Positions 53,317 to 61,014 of a stretch of 64,000 bases of DNA are shown piece by piece. Both the position numbers and the translations under genes were made by a program. Positions within the stretch are counted from its first letter, which is position 1; every line of letters starts with the position of its first letter. The notes below the pieces were generated by a model. It did not search any database. It saw nothing but the letters and a program-made list of their open reading frames with translations, and was not told where the DNA came from. The stretch is from NCBI RefSeq assembly GCF_900168195.1, contig NZ_FUYX01000017.1, positions 1-64,000 of the forward strand, in the 5' to 3' direction. Source of the stretch: Allobosea thiooxidans. GTDB taxonomy: Bacteria > Pseudomonadota > Alphaproteobacteria > Rhizobiales > Beijerinckiaceae.

Positions 53317-53694
53317 GACGCTTCCCCCGCGATGCGAGCGAATCCGCTCGCTGGACCTGTCTGGCGGGCGCGACTCGAAACGGCGTCCGCCATATGACGG
53401 AGGTTCCCAGAAGCCCGGCCGTCGGCGCAACGCAAAAGCGACAGCTGCATCGGATCGTCCCGAAAGCCGGCCTGCGAGGATATTTTCGATTCCTTGCGGG
53501 CACTTGCCGTTGTTTCCGGATTTTCAGGGCGAAGAGCATTTCGGCCAGTGTGGCCAAACTGCCAGCCTCTGCCCGCACCGCTCAGCGATGCTCGCGGCTT
53601 GAAAGCGCCCACGCGGCCCGCGCTCCTTCAAATGGATGAGGCGCTGCGGCGCGTGCTGGGGTGGAATGGCTGCAACCAGGCCGGGCAGGCTGCC
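53317..53694. promoter_or_regulatory. 378-base divergent region between caspase-barrel and methyltransferase
   Basis: No supported gene. It holds both promoters. A perfect 7-base-arm hairpin (GCGAGCG-AATC-CGCTCGC, 53334-53351) lies in what should be the 5' leader of the caspase-barrel message, just upstream of its ribosome site, where it could modulate translation. Confidence 0.5.
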
Positions 53695-55251
53695 ATGACC
53701 AGCGCTTCAGCGATCAATCCCTATGACGCGGTAGCCTATCCAGGGCACTCCTTCGCCCAGACCCATCCGGCGCGGCTGGCGACCATCGCCCATTTCCACG
53801 GGATGAGCCCGGCCCTGCCTTCGGCCATGCGGGTGCTGGAGCTGGGCTGCGGCCGTGGCGGCAATCTCGTGCCCATGGCCGCGCAGTTTCCGCAGAGCGA
53901 CTTCCTCGGCATCGACCTCAGCGCCGATTCCATCCGGCAGGCGAGCGAGACCGCAGCCGCCTTCGGGCTGAGGAACCTCGCATTCCGGCAGCAGGACATC
54001 CTGACGCTGGAGGCCGATCTCGGCCGCTTCGACTACATCATCGTCCACGGCGTCTATTCCTGGGTGCCGGAGGCGGTGCGCGAGCGGATCATCGCGCTGT
54101 TCGGCATGCTGCTGGCTCCGCAGGGCGTGGCCTATGTCAGCTACAATGCGCTGCCCGGCTGCCGGCTGCGCGACCTGGCGCGCGACGTCATGCTCCATGC
54201 GGTCCGCGACATCGACGATCCGCAGGAACGGGTCCGCGTGGCCCGGGCGACGCTGAAGGCCGTGGCGGAGGCGAGCGACCCCGAAAGCTTCCATGGCGTG
54301 GTGTTGCGCGAGCGCTGCAAGCAGATCGACGAACTGCCCGACAATGTCCTCTACCATGACGATCTGAACCCCGGCGCCCGGGCCTTCGCGCTGCACGAGG
54401 TGCTGGCGGTGGCCGAGCGGCACGGCCTGCAGTTCCTGGCCGAAGCCTCGTTCCCCAATGTCCATGGCGGGGCGAAGGAGGCCGCGCGGCAGATGCTGGC
54501 GCAGATCCCGGTCGAACAGGTGGCGCGGCGCGAGCAGACGCTCGACATGCTGATCGGCCGGGCCTTTCGCGAGACCCTGCTCTGCCGCGAGGCGGTGCCC
54601 CTGCGGCGCGGCATCCGGCCGGATGCGCTCCGGCCCTATTATCTTTCAGCCGATGTCCGGCCTGCCTTGCGCCAGCCGGAGCCGGAAAGGCCCGGCGCCG
54701 AACGCTTCGAGTTCCACGAAGGGGTCGGGCTCTCGGTCGACCTGCCACAGTGCAAGGCGGCGCTTGCCGTCCTCGGCGAGATCTGGCCCGCCAGCGTGAG
54801 TTGGCCCGAGCTGGTGGAGCGGTCCTGCCGGGGCGCGGGCATCGCGGCTGGGCCCGCATGGGCCCGAGAGGTCGCGCGGCTGGAGGAAGCGCTGATCGCG
54901 ATCTTCAAGGCGGGATTGCTCGACATCAGGCTGGAGCCGCCGCCGCTGACGACCGAGGTCAGCGAGCGGCCGGCCGCGAGCGCGGTCGCACGCTGGCAGG
55001 CTTCGACCTCCTTCGAGGTCACCGACCAGCGCCATCGCATGGTCCAGCTCGACAGCATCGTCGTGCGGAAATTCGTCAGCCTGCTCGACGGCTCGCGCGA
55101 CCAGGCCATGCTGCTCGACGCGATGAACGCCTTCCTCGCCGAGACGCGCGCGGCCGGCATCGCCGAGCCGAACCTGCCGGAGCGGGCGACGGCGGCGGAG
55201 GTGGCGATGCATCTCAAGGATGTCGCCCGGCTCGCGCTGCTGCGGGCCTGA
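53695..55251 (+). CDS. SAM-dependent methyltransferase with regulatory domain (PKMT-like)
   Basis: 518 residues. Class I methyltransferase domain first: SAM motif VLELGCGRGGN (47-57), FDYIIVHGVYSWVPE, GVAYVSYNALPGC. Then the methyltransferase regulatory domain (NVLYHDDLNPGARAFALHEV, LQFLAEASFPN) and a C-terminal winged-helix-like part (~400-518). This order is that of rickettsial protein-lysine methyltransferases, which modify outer-membrane protein OmpB. The substrate here is unknown, but it is divergent from an outer-membrane barrel fusion. ATG 53695 chosen because family similarity begins at INPYDAVAYPGHSF. Confidence 0.87.
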   Translation: MTSASAINPYDAVAYPGHSFAQTHPARLATIAHFHGMSPALPSAMRVLELGCGRGGNLVPMAAQFPQSDFLGIDLSADSIRQASETAAAFGLRNLAFRQQDILTLEADLGRFDYIIVHGVYSWVPEAVRERIIALFGMLLAPQGVAYVSYNALPGCRLRDLARDVMLHAVRDIDDPQERVRVARATLKAVAEASDPESFHGVVLRERCKQIDELPDNVLYHDDLNPGARAFALHEVLAVAERHGLQFLAEASFPNVHGGAKEAARQMLAQIPVEQVARREQTLDMLIGRAFRETLLCREAVPLRRGIRPDALRPYYLSADVRPALRQPEPERPGAERFEFHEGVGLSVDLPQCKAALAVLGEIWPASVSWPELVERSCRGAGIAAGPAWAREVARLEEALIAIFKAGLLDIRLEPPPLTTEVSERPAASAVARWQASTSFEVTDQRHRMVQLDSIVVRKFVSLLDGSRDQAMLLDAMNAFLAETRAAGIAEPNLPERATAAEVAMHLKDVARLALLRA

Positions 55252-55314
55252 CGATTGTAGCCCCGCCGGGCGGGGCGTACCCTTGCGGAAGGGCAATGGA
55301 GCCGGGCCGGCAGG

Positions 55315-57027
55315 ATGAGCGAACGCTTCCGGCAGTTTCAGGCGCTGTTTCCGGAGGAGGCGTGCCTCGCCGCGCTGATGCGCCTGCGCCATGGCGGGAC
55401 GATCATGGCCTGCCCGGCCTGCGGGCGCGCCGCATCCTTCCAGCCGCGCCCCAAGCTCAGGGGCTTCGCCTGCAATCATTGCAGCTACATGATCCATCCG
55501 GCGGACGGTACGGCCTTCGAAAGCCGGCGCACGTCGCTTCAGCTCTGGTTCTTCGCCCTGCGGATGCTGGCCGAGCAGCCGGGACGGGGCGCCAGCGCCG
55601 CCATCGCGCGGGAAGCGGGCGTGCCGCTGCTCGCGGCGCAACGGCTCGTCACCGACCTGACAGCGCTCGATAGGCATGGCGAGGGCTGGTTCGTCGAGCT
55701 CCGCCGCCTCGTGAGCGCCGGAACACCTGCCGCGAAGGCTGTGCCCGCTGAAGCTTCGGCCGCCCAGGTGCCGATCGCCGAGGCGAAGCGCTCCCGTCAG
55801 GCGCAGGGGCGGCCGGCTGCGCGGGGCAGCACTCCGCCACGGCCTTCGGCCTCGACCGGCGCAGACGTGGGAGTGGTCCGCAGCGCTCCGCCAAACAGGC
55901 GGATGAGCGGCCGGGGCGCCATCGTCGGGGTCGCGGTCGTCGCCTGCGGCATTGCGGCGGCGGTGCTCGGGCTTGCCTACGCCAGGCTCCAGCAGCAGGA
56001 CCGGCCGCGACCGGCCCTGGTGGAGACGAGCGCCGACAGCGCGGCTCCGGCCCTGAAGGATGCGCCGGCGCGGCCTTCCCTGATCCTGTCCTCGGTCGAG
56101 CGGGATCTGGAGGGCGCGCGGCAGGCGGCGCAGTTCGCGCTCGACAACGATCCCTCGCTGGCCGCGATCGAGCCGCAGGCCGAGACGCCGGCGCAGCAGG
56201 TGCCGGTCAATCAGCTGCAGCTGCCTTCCAACATCCTGCTGGTGCCGCCAAAGGTCCAGGGGGCGCCGGGCGTCCCGGCCTCGCCGGGCGGCGCGCCGCA
56301 GCCGCCGCCGCAGATCTCCAGCGGCGATCCCGATCAGGTCCTGACCTTCGGCCCGATCCGGATCCGCCGGCATCTGGTCGACCTGATCGTGCGTGCGAGC
56401 CGCGTCGTCGGCGCCGATCCGACGCTGCTGATGGCGGTGGCGGACAAGGAATCCTCGTTCTCGACCGGGGTGAAGGCGAAGACCTCCTCTGCCACCGGGC
56501 TCTACCAGTTCATCGAGCAGACCTGGCTCGGCGTGATCTACGAGTTCGGGGCCCGCCACGGGCTCGCTGCGGAGGCGAAGCTGATCGGCCGTTCCGGCCG
56601 GCAGTTCGTCATCGGCGATGCCGGCGAGCGCCAGCGCATCCTCGACATGCGGCGCGAACCCTATGTCTCGGCGCTGCTGGCGGCGGAGATGCTGAAGCGC
56701 GACACGCTGAGGCTGGAGCGCGCCATGGGGCGCCATCTCACCGGCGGCGAGATCTACCTCATCCACTTCCTCGGGCCGGACGCGGCGCAGACCTTCATCG
56801 AGACGATGGAGGAGACGCCCGGCGTCAAGGCGGCCGAGCTGCTGCCGCGGCCGGCCCAGGCCAATCGGCCGATCTTCTATGCCGATGCCGGAGGCGAGAC
56901 GAAGGTGCTTTCGGTCTCGGAGGTCCACCGGAAGTTCAACGACATGATCAAGCTCAGGCTGGAGCGCTATGCCGCGGTGAGGCCGACCATGGGGCCGGGC
57001 CTGACGCGCCCGCAGCCGAAGAAGTGA
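55315..57027 (+). CDS. Lytic transglycosylase with N-terminal IS1595-type zinc ribbon
   Basis: 570 residues. Residues ~8-115 match the zinc-ribbon module of IS1595 transposases: FPEEACLAALMRLRHGG, Cys33-x2-Cys36 (CPAC), Cys53-x2-Cys56 (CNHC), then TAFESRRTSLQLWFFALRML. No DDE catalytic domain follows. A low-complexity region, one membrane helix (201-223, GAIVGVAVVACGIAAAVLGL) and a periplasmic SLT domain come next: Glu379 in MAVADKESSF and SATGLYQFIEQTW. So the zinc ribbon should be cytoplasmic and the peptidoglycan lyase periplasmic. It is 63 bases after the PKMT gene and close to T6SS genes, fitting cell-wall opening for secretion. Confidence 0.87.
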   Translation: MSERFRQFQALFPEEACLAALMRLRHGGTIMACPACGRAASFQPRPKLRGFACNHCSYMIHPADGTAFESRRTSLQLWFFALRMLAEQPGRGASAAIAREAGVPLLAAQRLVTDLTALDRHGEGWFVELRRLVSAGTPAAKAVPAEASAAQVPIAEAKRSRQAQGRPAARGSTPPRPSASTGADVGVVRSAPPNRRMSGRGAIVGVAVVACGIAAAVLGLAYARLQQQDRPRPALVETSADSAAPALKDAPARPSLILSSVERDLEGARQAAQFALDNDPSLAAIEPQAETPAQQVPVNQLQLPSNILLVPPKVQGAPGVPASPGGAPQPPPQISSGDPDQVLTFGPIRIRRHLVDLIVRASRVVGADPTLLMAVADKESSFSTGVKAKTSSATGLYQFIEQTWLGVIYEFGARHGLAAEAKLIGRSGRQFVIGDAGERQRILDMRREPYVSALLAAEMLKRDTLRLERAMGRHLTGGEIYLIHFLGPDAAQTFIETMEETPGVKAAELLPRPAQANRPIFYADAGGETKVLSVSEVHRKFNDMIKLRLERYAAVRPTMGPGLTRPQPKK

Positions 57028-57095
57028 CCGTTTCGCCGCGCGCGATCCCACCCGCGGAAACCGCTCCCGCTTCGGGGGCGCGAAAGGAGAGAGCC

Positions 57096-57374
57096 ATGCC
57101 GGCCAACCGTTTCGAGCAGGTCGACGAGCCACAGGCCGACGCGATCACCCTCAGCCTGAGCGAGCGCGGCGGCGAGGCGTTCGGCCGGGTGCTCTGCCCC
57201 GCGGATCTCGCCGGCGGGCATCTGGTCAATGATTTCGTCAGCGATGAGCTGGCGGCGAAGGACGCCTTCCGCACGGCGATCCGCCTCGCCAACGAACTGC
57301 GTGCGCCGATCGTGGTCGAGGACGCGGCCGGCGTCTGGCAGGAGGAATGGGGCGTGCTCTACCGCGAGATGTGA
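57096..57374 (+). CDS. Small conserved hypothetical protein
   Basis: 92 residues: alternating charged and hydrophobic, FEQVDEPQADAITLSLSERG, LVNDFVSDELAAKDAFRTAI, RLANELRAPIVVEDAAGVWQ. AAGGAGAGAGCC gives a strong ribosome site. It looks like a small soluble alpha/beta protein seen in alphaproteobacteria; no function known. It follows the transglycosylase by 68 bases and is convergent with ppkA. Confidence 0.75.
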   Translation: MPANRFEQVDEPQADAITLSLSERGGEAFGRVLCPADLAGGHLVNDFVSDELAAKDAFRTAIRLANELRAPIVVEDAAGVWQEEWGVLYREM

Positions 57375-57413
57375 GCGGGCGCCGCCCGTCGCGTGACGGC
57401 GCCGCCTGCGCGA

Positions 57414-59471
57414 TCACTCGATCCGGAAATATTTGATGCCGAGACCGAGCTTGCCGCTCTGCCGGGCGAGATCGAGCTTGAGATTGGCGAAGAACTCGGC
57501 AGCAGGGGCGGGATTCGGGCCGGAGAGGGCCGGCAGCGGCTCGGGGCTGACGAGCGCCAGCACGGTCTGCGGGCGCGCGGCGGCGCCGGTCGATTCGAGC
57601 TTGAGGTTGAAGATCGCCTTGTCGCCCTCGCGTTTCATGAAGCTGCCGAGGTTGTAGACGAGGCCGTCATCGCCGATCAGCACGACGTCGAGATTGAGGC
57701 CGCCGCCGGCCTCGACCGAACCGTTGAGGATCTCGCCGCTCTTCATGTTGAAGGCGCCGATCTGCAGCCGCGGGCTGCGGTCGATGGCGATGCCGGGCTG
57801 GCGCAGGAACTCGACCATCGGACATTGCGCGGCGGTGACCGGGCGCAGATGGATCTGGGCCTCGAAGCCCTGCGCCGCCTTGAAGGCGTTGTCGAAGGTG
57901 ACGAAGGGCGCGGTGGCGCTGCCGAAGCCCTCCAGCGTCGCCTTGCGATCACCGATCTCCTGCGGCCAGAGGAAGAAGCAGGGACCGCCGTCATAGGTCC
58001 GGACATAGCGCTCGACCCGCTCGGCCGGAGTGCGTGGCTCCGGGCCCGGCGCGGCGGCCTGCTGGCCCGGTGCCGGAGCCGGTGCCTTGACCGGTTCGGG
58101 GGGCGCCGGCAGTGCGACGGGAACGGGCAACTTGCCGCTTCCTCCGACATTCGCGGGCGGTGAAGGCTTGGGGGCCGGCTCGGTCGTTGGAGGGCGGGGC
58201 GCCGGTTCGGTGGGGCGTTCGGCGCTCATGCTCGCCTGCGACTGCGATGGTGGCGATGCCGGGACCGGGGCCGAAGGCGTTGCCTGGGGGCCGGCCGGAA
58301 GCGGCGCAGCCGAAGGCTGGGACAGAGCCGGCGGGGCCGGTGGAGCAGTGGCGGCGGGCGCCGCCGGGGCCTGCGCCGGTGCATCCGTCAGGACAGGGGC
58401 GTTGCCGGCGGGCGCGGCGGGCGGTGGCTCTGACAGGGCCGGAGCCTCGGCTTTCGACAAGCGCGCGCTCTGTCCGCTCCGGTCGGGGCCGAACGCCGTC
58501 CAGGCGTAGAGGCCGCCGCCCGCCAGAAGCGCCAGTGCCGCGATGCCGGCGACGAGAGGCAGGGGGGAGCGGCGCGATTGCCCCGTACCGGTCGTTCCGC
58601 GTGCCGCCTGCCCGGTGGTTGCGGGTTGCCAGGCGGCGACCTCCGCCATATCCGCCGGCCGGTCCTTCGGATCGGGAGCGAGCATCCGCGCGAGCAGGGG
58701 GCGCAGCCTCGCATCGACGGCGGAGAGGTCGGGCAGGCGGCGGCGCTTGTCGAGGATCTCGACCTGAGTGCCGCCCATGTCGAGCGGGCGGCCTGTGACC
58801 GCCTCGGCCAGCACCAGGGCGAAGGAATACATGTCCGAGCGGCCGGTGACCTCGCCACCATAGAGGCCAAGCTGCTCGGGCGAGACATAGTTGTACTTCC
58901 CGGCGAAGCCGGAGCCGATCACCGTGCCTTCGCCGAGCAGGCTCGAACGGGCGATGCCGAAATCGATGATCTTGGCGCGGGCGGGATCGCCACCCGGCAG
59001 GATGATGTTGTCCGGCGAGATGTCGCGGTGGACGATGCCGAGCCGGTGGGCGGCATGCAGCCCCGGCGCGACGCGCTGGCGCAGGATGTCGGCCTCGGCC
59101 AGCGTGAGCGGTCGCTCCCTGATGCGTTCCGAGAGCGACTGGCCGTCGACGAACTCCATCGCCAGATAGGGCGTCTCGGTGACCGGGTCGATGGCGAAGA
59201 CGTAGTAGCGGACGATGGCCTCGTTGTAGAGGTTGTGCAGGGCGGCGGCCTCGCGCCGGAACAGGGCGAGCACGGCCTCGTCGCGCGCCATGTCGGGGCG
59301 GATCATCTTGATCGCCACGGCGTCGCCGGTCTGGATGGCGCGGCCCTTATAGACCTCGCCCATGCCGCCGACGCCGATCAGGCTCTCGATCTCGTAGATG
59401 CCGTTGAGCTTCGTGCCGATGCGGGCATTGCTGCGCGGGGCGAAGACGGTGCGTTCGGAGTCGTCGCTCAT
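57414..59471 (-). CDS. ppkA: T6SS-associated serine/threonine kinase
   Basis: 685 residues. Kinase domain ~24-285: GVGGMGEVYKG, Lys55 (AVAIKM), catalytic Asp150 in HRDISPDNI (Ser where Lys is usual), DFG 170-172. A membrane helix (304-324) leads to a periplasmic Pro/Ala-rich region and a C-terminal beta-rich domain (from ~480, GGPCFFLWPQEIGDRKATLE, ending YFRIE). The N-terminus MSDDSERTVFAPR has a Thr8 in the kind of TV-motif that FHA domains bind when phosphorylated. With PppA and TagF it forms the threonine phosphorylation switch of type VI secretion. Overlaps pppA by four bases. Confidence 0.92.
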   Translation of the reverse strand: MSDDSERTVFAPRSNARIGTKLNGIYEIESLIGVGGMGEVYKGRAIQTGDAVAIKMIRPDMARDEAVLALFRREAAALHNLYNEAIVRYYVFAIDPVTETPYLAMEFVDGQSLSERIRERPLTLAEADILRQRVAPGLHAAHRLGIVHRDISPDNIILPGGDPARAKIIDFGIARSSLLGEGTVIGSGFAGKYNYVSPEQLGLYGGEVTGRSDMYSFALVLAEAVTGRPLDMGGTQVEILDKRRRLPDLSAVDARLRPLLARMLAPDPKDRPADMAEVAAWQPATTGQAARGTTGTGQSRRSPLPLVAGIAALALLAGGGLYAWTAFGPDRSGQSARLSKAEAPALSEPPPAAPAGNAPVLTDAPAQAPAAPAATAPPAPPALSQPSAAPLPAGPQATPSAPVPASPPSQSQASMSAERPTEPAPRPPTTEPAPKPSPPANVGGSGKLPVPVALPAPPEPVKAPAPAPGQQAAAPGPEPRTPAERVERYVRTYDGGPCFFLWPQEIGDRKATLEGFGSATAPFVTFDNAFKAAQGFEAQIHLRPVTAAQCPMVEFLRQPGIAIDRSPRLQIGAFNMKSGEILNGSVEAGGGLNLDVVLIGDDGLVYNLGSFMKREGDKAIFNLKLESTGAAARPQTVLALVSPEPLPALSGPNPAPAAEFFANLKLDLARQSGKLGLGIKYFRIE

Positions 59472-60289
59472 GACGTGGCGCTCCTAGGCGTGTCGTCAGC
59501 CGGCGCCACGCCCTTCCGCGCCGGCCGGTTCGGCATCCAGCGTGTCCTTTCCGCGCCCCTGCGGCAACGGACCACGACGACCGTGACGTTGTCATGCGCG
59601 CCACGGGCCAGGGTCAGGGCCAGTAGCGCGTCGCAGGCGGCCTGCGCGCCGCCGGCCTCGACCGCCTGCAGGATCTCGGCGTCGCCGACATGCTCGGTAA
59701 GCCCGTCGGAGCAGAGGACGAAGGCGTCGCCATCGGCGATCTCGCCGTTCTCGAGGTCGAGCTCGGGCCTTTCATGCACGCCGATGGCGTGGGTGATGAC
59801 GTGGCGCCGCGGCGAGCGGCACGCCTCCTCGGCGCTCAGCAGGCCGCTATCGACCATGTCCTGGACTTCGGTGTGGTCGCGCGAGAGCTGGGCGATGCGC
59901 CCGGCTCGGACCAGATAGACGCGGCTGTCGCCGGACCAGAGGCAGGCGAAATGCTGCCGGTGGATGAGCAGAGCGACGAGGGTGGCCCCCATGGTGGCGC
60001 CGCGCCGGCGGATTTCTGCGCGCAGCGTCGCATTGGCCTCGATTACGCTGGTCTCGAGCATGGCGAGCAGTTCCGAGGCCGAGGCTGCGGCGCCGACGCT
60101 TTCCAGCGCCGCGACGACGGTGGCGCTCGCGAGAGCGCCGTTCTCGTGCCCGCCCATGCCGTCCGCTACCGCCCAGAGGCCGAATTCGGGGCGCAGCAGG
60201 AAATTGTCCTCGTTCGCCGCGCGGACCTTGCCGGTATGGCTGATCCAGCCGGTTTCGAAGTCGCAGGCGGCCTGCGGGGCATCGTTCAT
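59468..60289 (-). CDS. pppA: PP2C-type protein phosphatase of T6SS control
   Basis: 273 residues. PP2C metal-binding motifs are in place: VRAANEDNFLL (Asp28 region), VADGMGGHENG (Asp43-Gly44), CLWSGDSRVYLVR, CSDGLTEHV and GAHDNVTVVVV. It reverses PpkA phosphorylation of Fha-type targets and so shuts secretion down. Start and stop overlap tagF and ppkA respectively (ATGA), a tightly coupled unit. Confidence 0.93.
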   Translation of the reverse strand: MNDAPQAACDFETGWISHTGKVRAANEDNFLLRPEFGLWAVADGMGGHENGALASATVVAALESVGAAASASELLAMLETSVIEANATLRAEIRRRGATMGATLVALLIHRQHFACLWSGDSRVYLVRAGRIAQLSRDHTEVQDMVDSGLLSAEEACRSPRRHVITHAIGVHERPELDLENGEIADGDAFVLCSDGLTEHVGDAEILQAVEAGGAQAACDALLALTLARGAHDNVTVVVVRCRRGAERTRWMPNRPARKGVAPADDTPRSATS

Positions 60290-61011
60290 GGCTTCGCCCT
60301 CATGACATCGCCCTCATGTCCTGGCGTGTTCGGAATATGGGCATCGAAGCGGCCGGTGAGCAGGCCGGCAAACAGATAAGGATCGGGCAGGGCCTGCCCG
60401 GTGAGCGCCAGCGGCTCGAAATTCGGGCCGCCGATGGTCCAGAGATAGCAGGCATGGGCATAGGCGCGGGCATGATCCTCGATGCGCAGGGCGGCGAGCC
60501 GTTCGGGGAAGCCGGAGGAGATCGCCGCGCTTGCGATCGTGCCGTCGGAAAGGCGGACCATGTCGGCAGGCGGGGCGGCGAGATGCTGGTCATTGGGAAG
60601 CGGCAGGGCGGCAAGGCGCCCAGCCACGGCTTCGAAGCTGGCTTCCGGCTCCAGCGCCCGCAGCAGGAAAGCCTCGACCGCCTCGAACCATCCATCCTGC
60701 GGGTCTAGCTCCGGCGGCGGGATCGCGGTGCCGGTGGCGGCGAAGACGGTGAGCGGGAAATAGCGGCCGACGCCGTCGACCGAGGGCATGAAGGCGCCCG
60801 CGACCGTCTGCCCAGCATGGGCGCTGCCCAGCCAGAAGCGCCAGATCGGCGCGTTGAGATAAGCCCCCTGCCAGCGCGGCCCGAGTTCGAGGCGGCTGGC
60901 GGTCAGCCCGCCCTGCAGCCATTTCTCATAGATCGCGAGGAAGGCGCTAGGGGCGTTGAGCGCGATGAAATCGCGCTTGGCGGGGAGCTTGCCGAAGAGG
61001 CCGCAGTTCAA
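60286..61011 (-). CDS. tagF: Type VI secretion-associated protein TagF
   Basis: 241 residues. The start MNCGLFGKLPAKRDFIALNA is the TagF/SciT signature (GxxGKLPxxxDF); the later WRFWLGSAHAGQTVAGAFMP and VGRYFPLTVFA are typical. TagF represses T6SS post-translationally, counteracted by the kinase pathway in well-studied bacteria. Gap to tssM is three bases; overlaps pppA by four. Confidence 0.92.
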   Translation of the reverse strand: MNCGLFGKLPAKRDFIALNAPSAFLAIYEKWLQGGLTASRLELGPRWQGAYLNAPIWRFWLGSAHAGQTVAGAFMPSVDGVGRYFPLTVFAATGTAIPPPELDPQDGWFEAVEAFLLRALEPEASFEAVAGRLAALPLPNDQHLAAPPADMVRLSDGTIASAAISSGFPERLAALRIEDHARAYAHACYLWTIGGPNFEPLALTGQALPDPYLFAGLLTGRFDAHIPNTPGHEGDVMRAKP

Positions 61012-61014
61012 GGT

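Noticed and set aside
51193..53397. 734-codon plus-strand open frame opposite the caspase-barrel gene
   Set aside because: Arg/Ala/Gly/Asp-rich text with no domain, antisense to a gene with clear domains; typical of high-GC DNA where the opposite strand lacks stops.
55315..55670. Insertion sequence of the IS1595 group
   Set aside because: Only the zinc ribbon is present and it is in frame with the transglycosylase; no DDE domain, inverted ends or target duplication visible.
54646..57132. 828-codon minus-strand open frame across the PKMT and transglycosylase genes
   Set aside because: Spans two recognisable genes on the other strand, no motif, biased composition; a shadow.
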